A DNA stretch of 35,900 bases from an uncultured Ruminococcus sp. Its GTDB lineage: Bacteria; Bacillota; Clostridia; Oscillospirales; Ruminococcaceae. Under the pieces are notes generated by a model. It saw nothing but the letters and a program-made list of their open reading frames with translations, was not told the origin of the DNA and searched no databases. The position numbers and the translations under genes are program-made. The DNA is taken from contig CACZPI010000130.1 of the NCBI GenBank assembly GCA_902783005.1, positions 1 to 35,900 of the forward strand, read 5' to 3'. This document shows, in pieces, positions 32,710 to 35,900 of the stretch. How positions within the stretch are numbered: the first letter of the stretch is position 1; the number at the start of each line of letters is the position of its first letter.

Positions 32710-33965
32710 ATACAACACAATCAGAGAAGCTGTATCAGACAGCAATGGAATATATGCCCGGTGGTGTCAACAGTCCGGTGCGAGCCTTCGGCAGTGTCGG
32801 CAGAAGCCCCTTGTTCATCACCTCTGCAAGCGGTGACCGCATCACCGATGCGGACGGGAATACATACATCGACTATGTATGCTCCTGGGGGCCGGATATT
32901 CTGGGACATGCCCATCCTTCTGTGATTTCCGCAGTGAAGGCACAGTGCGAAAATGGTCTGACATTCGGCGCCTGTCATGCAGGTGAAATCGAACTTGCCT
33001 CTGTGATCCGGTCTCATATGCCTTCAATGGAGCTGATCCGTCTGGTCAGCTCCGGCACGGAGGCGGTCATGAGTGCAGTCCGTGCTGCCCGCGGGTATAC
33101 CGGGCGCGACCTGATCGTGAAATTTGAGGGCTGCTACCACGGTCATTCCGACGGGCTCCTTGTCAAGGGAGGCTCCGGTCTTCTGACGGGCTCGATCCCG
33201 AACAGTGCCGGCGTTCCGAGAGGATTCACAGACTGTACTCTGGTTGCTGCTTACAATGATCCGGATTCTGTTGAAGCATTGTTTGCACAGCATCCCGATG
33301 AGATCGCCTGCGTCATTGTTGAGCCGTGTGCTGCCAATATGGGTGTGGTGCCGCCGAAGCCGGGTTTTCTGGAATTCCTGCGGGAAATCACACAGCAGCA
33401 TGGGGCGCTTCTGTTGTTTGACGAGGTCATTACAGGCTTTCGTCTGGGGATCGGGGGCGCCCAGGGTGTCTGGGGCATTACACCGGATCTGACAGCGCTT
33501 GGCAAGATCGTCGGCGGGGGAATGCCGCTTGCTGCCTACGGAGGCCGCAGAGAGATCATGGAATGCGTTGCACCGCTCGGCTCGGTCTATCAGGCAGGAA
33601 CATTGTCCGGCAATCCCATTGCAGTTGCAGCGGGTCTTGCCACACTCCTGGAGCTCGAAAAGCACCCGGAACTGTACAGTGAGCTGGATACGAAGACCGC
33701 CCGTCTTGCGGATGCCGCACGCACAGCCGGTATGCAGGTAAACCGCTGCGGGTCGCTGATGACGGTATTCTTCACGGATGCAGAGGTCACCGACCATGCC
33801 GGCGCCATGTCCTCTGATACAGGGGCATATGCAGCGTATTTCAATTATCTCCTTGAAAATGGCGTGTATACTGCGCCTTCCCAGTTTGAAGCGATGTTTG
33901 TTTCGGCTGCCCATACCGATGCGGATATTGACAGAACCTGTGATCTGATCCGTTCTTATGCATGA
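32706..33965 (+). CDS. hemL: Glutamate-1-semialdehyde 2,1-aminomutase
   Basis: HemL converts glutamate-1-semialdehyde to 5-aminolevulinate with pyridoxamine phosphate. The 419-residue protein begins with [13 protein letters not shown] and has [31 protein letters not shown] and the PLP-binding Lys in [10 protein letters not shown] (K267). With HemA it completes the C5 path. Start ATGA overlaps hemB. It is the last gene in the operon; the only strong terminator lies about 185 bases downstream. Confidence 0.97.
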   Translation: MNTTQSEKLYQTAMEYMPGGVNSPVRAFGSVGRSPLFITSASGDRITDADGNTYIDYVCSWGPDILGHAHPSVISAVKAQCENGLTFGACHAGEIELASVIRSHMPSMELIRLVSSGTEAVMSAVRAARGYTGRDLIVKFEGCYHGHSDGLLVKGGSGLLTGSIPNSAGVPRGFTDCTLVAAYNDPDSVEALFAQHPDEIACVIVEPCAANMGVVPPKPGFLEFLREITQQHGALLLFDEVITGFRLGIGGAQGVWGITPDLTALGKIVGGGMPLAAYGGRREIMECVAPLGSVYQAGTLSGNPIAVAAGLATLLELEKHPELYSELDTKTARLADAARTAGMQVNRCGSLMTVFFTDAEVTDHAGAMSSDTGAYAAYFNYLLENGVYTAPSQFEAMFVSAAHTDADIDRTCDLIRSYA

Positions 33966-34150
33966 TGTCATACAGCAAATCTGTCTGGATTTGTCATGTT
34001 GATTCATTCACGCGCGTGCTCTGTCTCCTGATTTGATGACCGCTTTTGACTGTGCTGGCTGATGATACGGAAAAGCTAAGGGAGTCCCTGTGCAGTCATG
34101 GATGATGCGGCTTATACAAAATATCCGAACGATACTTCCATTGGCAAACG
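33966..34150 (+). other. Non-coding stretch between hemL and its terminator
   Basis: No gene is supported here. The stretch would be the 3' untranslated end of the tetrapyrrole transcript. It contains a possible nested structure (GACTG at 34049-34053 with CAGTC at 34093-34097, enclosing AGGG/CCCT near 34079-34088). No known riboswitch core or tRNA was recognised. Confidence 0.4.
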
Positions 34151-34194
34151 ATCACAAAAAGCGGGTATCATCTCGCTTTTTGTGATTTTTTTAA
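34151..34194 (+). terminator. Strong terminator at the boundary of the tetrapyrrole operon
   Basis: A perfect 13-base stem (34151-34163 with 34174-34186) and a loop of about 10 bases are followed by a run of T (34186-34192). It separates the housekeeping operon from the defence gene to its right. Confidence 0.93.
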
Positions 34195-34259
34195 GCAGGA
34201 ATGGGAAATATCCAGATCATCAAATAGGATATGGATTTCGCAAAAAACACAAAATCTTA

Positions 34260-34288
34260 TTGAAATATGAGGTGCCATATGATATAAT
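34260..34288 (+). promoter_or_regulatory. Sigma-A promoter upstream of the BREX gene
   Basis: TTGAAA (34260-34265) and TATAAT (34283-34288) are 17 bases apart. The leader before the brxC start is about 200 bases, long enough to hold a short ORF or a regulatory structure. Confidence 0.8.
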
Positions 34289-34319
34289 AATTACATGAAT
34301 CAGAGTACATAGTCAAACA

Positions 34320-34442
34320 ATGTCGAAATATATGCTTTCTGATATGACCGTAAAAAATGAGTTTATCCGTTTTGCGCTTGCACAATATCCGGCATCTCTT
34401 TCCGGAAATTCCCGTAGTGAGGCATTATCCCGGCGCCTATGA
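34320..34442 (+). CDS. Possible 40-codon ORF in the BREX leader
   Basis: An ATG at 34320 opens a 40-residue frame that reads MSKYMLSDMTVKN at its start and ends SEALSRRL, basic at the C-terminus. No Shine-Dalgarno sequence precedes the ATG. The match to BrxA or BrxB, the usual first genes of type I BREX operons, is not convincing. It may be a remnant, a leader peptide or chance. It lies on the presumed brxC transcript and ends 52 bases before its start. Confidence 0.25.
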   Translation: MSKYMLSDMTVKNEFIRFALAQYPASLSGNSRSEALSRRL

Positions 34443-34494
34443 CGGACAGGCAATTACTACCGTGCATTCAACATGATCTAAAGGAGCAACCAAA

Positions 34495-35900
34495 ATGCTT
34501 TTACAGAATATATACAAGTCAGACATCAATCGTGATATCAACGGCGTAATTAAGGTGGCGCAGGACGATGAACAGTCTATCGTGCAGGAGCTTTCAGAAT
34601 ATATCATTACAAAGGAGCTGCGCCGTCATTTTAACACATTCTTGAATCATTATGAGCGCTCCCTTGAAACACCGACAGACAAGATCGGCGTGTGGATCTC
34701 CGGATTTTTCGGAAGCGGTAAATCTCACTTTCTGAAAATCCTGTCCTACCTGTTTTCCAACAAGAGCGTCGGCGGCAAGAAGGCTGTGCAGTACTTTTCG
34801 GATAAGTTTGATGATCCGATGATGTTCGCACAGCTTGAAAACTGCGTGAGGGTTCCCACCGAAACGATACTTTTTAATATTGACTCAAAAAGCCCTCTGA
34901 CGAAGGACAAGACGGCGATTCTGCGTGTTTTCGCCAAGGTGTTCTACGAGCATCAGGGCTTTTATGGCAATGATCTGAAAGTCGCAAAGCTGGAGCAATT
35001 CATCGCAAAGAGCGGCAAGACGGAGCTGTTTAAGGAAAGCTTTGAGCGTATCAACGGCGGTGCGTGGGAGGATTCCCGGGACTCATTTGCTTTCTTTGAG
35101 GACGATATCGTGGAGGCGATGTCCGAAGCGCTTGGCATGAGCGAGACTGCCGCCCGAAACTGGTTCAACGGCGAGGAAGAAATTGAGCTTAGTATCGAAC
35201 AGCTTGTCAAGGAAATCCGTGAATATATTGACAGCAAGGGCAAATACTGCCGCCTTATGTTCATGATTGATGAAGTTGGTCAGTACATCGGCTCGGACTC
35301 CGACCGGATGCTCAATTTGCAGACGATCGTGGAGGAGATCGGCACGAAATGCGGCGGCAGAGTGTGGGTCATGGTGACATCGCAGGAAGGGATCGACAGC
35401 ATCACCAAGATCAGCGGCGATGATTTTTCCAAGATCCAGGGGCGTTTCAATACCCGTCTGAGCCTGAGCTCCAGCTCGGTTGACGAAGTGATCAAAAAGC
35501 GTATCCTTGCCAAGACCGACAGCGCCGAACAGCTTCTCATTCAGCAGTATGACAAAAACAATCAGGTGCTGAAAAATCTGTTCACGTTCAATAATGCGGT
35601 GCTTGATCTCAAGGGCTATTCAGGTGAGGGGGAGTTTGTGGAGACTTATCCCTTTGTACCATATCAGTTCCGGCTCATGCAGAATGTACTGGCTGAAATC
35701 CGCAAGCACGGCAATTCCGGCAAGCACCTTTCGGGCGGTGAGCGTTCCTTGCTTTCGGGATTCCAGGAGGCAGCGCAGGCGATCCAGGACAGGGACGAGT
35801 ACGCCCTTGTGCCGTTCTATCTTTTCTATGATACGGTGCATACTTTCCTTGAAAGCTCGATCCGCCGTGTGATCGACCGCTGCCAGAATGCTGCCGATAA
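34495..35900 (+). CDS. brxC: BREX system P-loop protein BrxC/PglY, 3' end missing
   Basis: The frame is open from the ATG at 34495 to the right edge (468 codons visible of a protein that is usually about 1,100-1,250 residues). BrxC is an AAA-type ATPase essential for BREX defence, which blocks phage DNA replication and methylates host DNA. The N-terminus (LLQNIYKSDINRDINGVIK, then QELSEYIITKELRRHF) is the characteristic start of the family. Walker A is GFFGSGKSHF (70-79), and Walker B is FMIDEVGQYIG (D259, E260). A GERSLLSGFQEA motif follows near residue 420. AAGGAG at 34481-34486 sets the start. As the first recognisable gene of its operon it is unusual, since brxA and brxB normally precede it. 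Confidence 0.92.
   Translation, partial: MLLQNIYKSDINRDINGVIKVAQDDEQSIVQELSEYIITKELRRHFNTFLNHYERSLETPTDKIGVWISGFFGSGKSHFLKILSYLFSNKSVGGKKAVQYFSDKFDDPMMFAQLENCVRVPTETILFNIDSKSPLTKDKTAILRVFAKVFYEHQGFYGNDLKVAKLEQFIAKSGKTELFKESFERINGGAWEDSRDSFAFFEDDIVEAMSEALGMSETAARNWFNGEEEIELSIEQLVKEIREYIDSKGKYCRLMFMIDEVGQYIGSDSDRMLNLQTIVEEIGTKCGGRVWVMVTSQEGIDSITKISGDDFSKIQGRFNTRLSLSSSSVDEVIKKRILAKTDSAEQLLIQQYDKNNQVLKNLFTFNNAVLDLKGYSGEGEFVETYPFVPYQFRLMQNVLAEIRKHGNSGKHLSGGERSLLSGFQEAAQAIQDRDEYALVPFYLFYDTVHTFLESSIRRVIDRCQNAAD

Noticed and set aside
34098-34298. 66-codon plus-strand frame after hemL
   Set aside because: It runs straight through the strong terminator at 34151-34194 and the promoter at 34260-34288, and has no convincing ribosome site.
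1-35900. CRISPR arrays, tRNA or rRNA genes, insertion sequences, integrase or attachment sites
   Set aside because: No regular spaced repeats, no tRNA-like cloverleaf ends, no transposase or recombinase motifs were seen on either strand, and no flanking direct repeat was found at the BREX border within the window.

Overview
The window looks like a chromosomal segment of a plant-fibre-degrading Ruminococcus-type bacterium (Oscillospiraceae, Bacillota). The evidence is two secreted proteins with type I dockerins, Thr-rich TTETT-type linkers in a large pectate lyase, strong AGGAGG ribosome sites, near-consensus sigma-A promoters with 17-base spacers, and an anaerobe's oxidative-stress set (rubrerythrin with N-terminal rubredoxins, thioredoxin-linked peroxidase). 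Species cannot be fixed from the sequence alone.

Layout. 1-2330 (+): the 3' part of a YwqG/DUF1963 gene, a lipoprotein and luxS, ending in a two-way terminator. 2362-3879: a membrane protein (-) and an EamA transporter (+) read from a divergent control region. 3980-5353: a secreted pectate-binding-type beta-helix protein with an N-terminal dockerin. 5509-8293: a PH-like membrane protein, a PepV-type dipeptidase, a 77-residue peptide that resembles a RiPP leader, and YbaK. 8310-10769 (-): a small XRE regulator with a three-module regulator (sugar-binding-type sensor, degenerate GGDEF, AraC DNA-binding domain). 10985-11650 (-): a reverse rubrerythrin with two rubredoxins. 12073-15897: a 1274-residue pectinase with PL1 and PL9 lyases and a dockerin. 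15964-19001 (-): a two-component system. 19289-21096: a peroxidase-thioredoxin-thioredoxin reductase operon. 21144-22502 (-): a surface beta-helix protein. 22737-23462: a rhomboid-like membrane protein without the protease motif.

23698-27633 is a sulfate ABC transporter operon (sbp-cysT-cysW-cysA) preceded by a well-formed 19-codon leader ORF that ends in Arg-Cys-Cys-Gly, a candidate cysteine-sensing attenuator. 27743-33965 is a tightly overlapping operon (hemA, precorrin-2 dehydrogenase, hemC, cobA-hemD fusion, hemB, hemL) that takes glutamyl-tRNA to precorrin-2 and siroheme. No gene for the uroporphyrinogen decarboxylase branch to protoheme is in it. Siroheme is the cofactor of sulfite reductase, so the two adjacent operons plausibly serve one task: importing and reducing sulfate for cysteine.

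After a strong terminator at 34151-34194 the window enters a different kind of DNA. A new promoter leads to a long CDS that runs off the right end and is recognisable as the BrxC/PglY P-loop ATPase of a BREX phage-defence system. The window thus captures the left border of a defence island. No tRNA, rRNA, CRISPR array, insertion sequence or integrase was seen.
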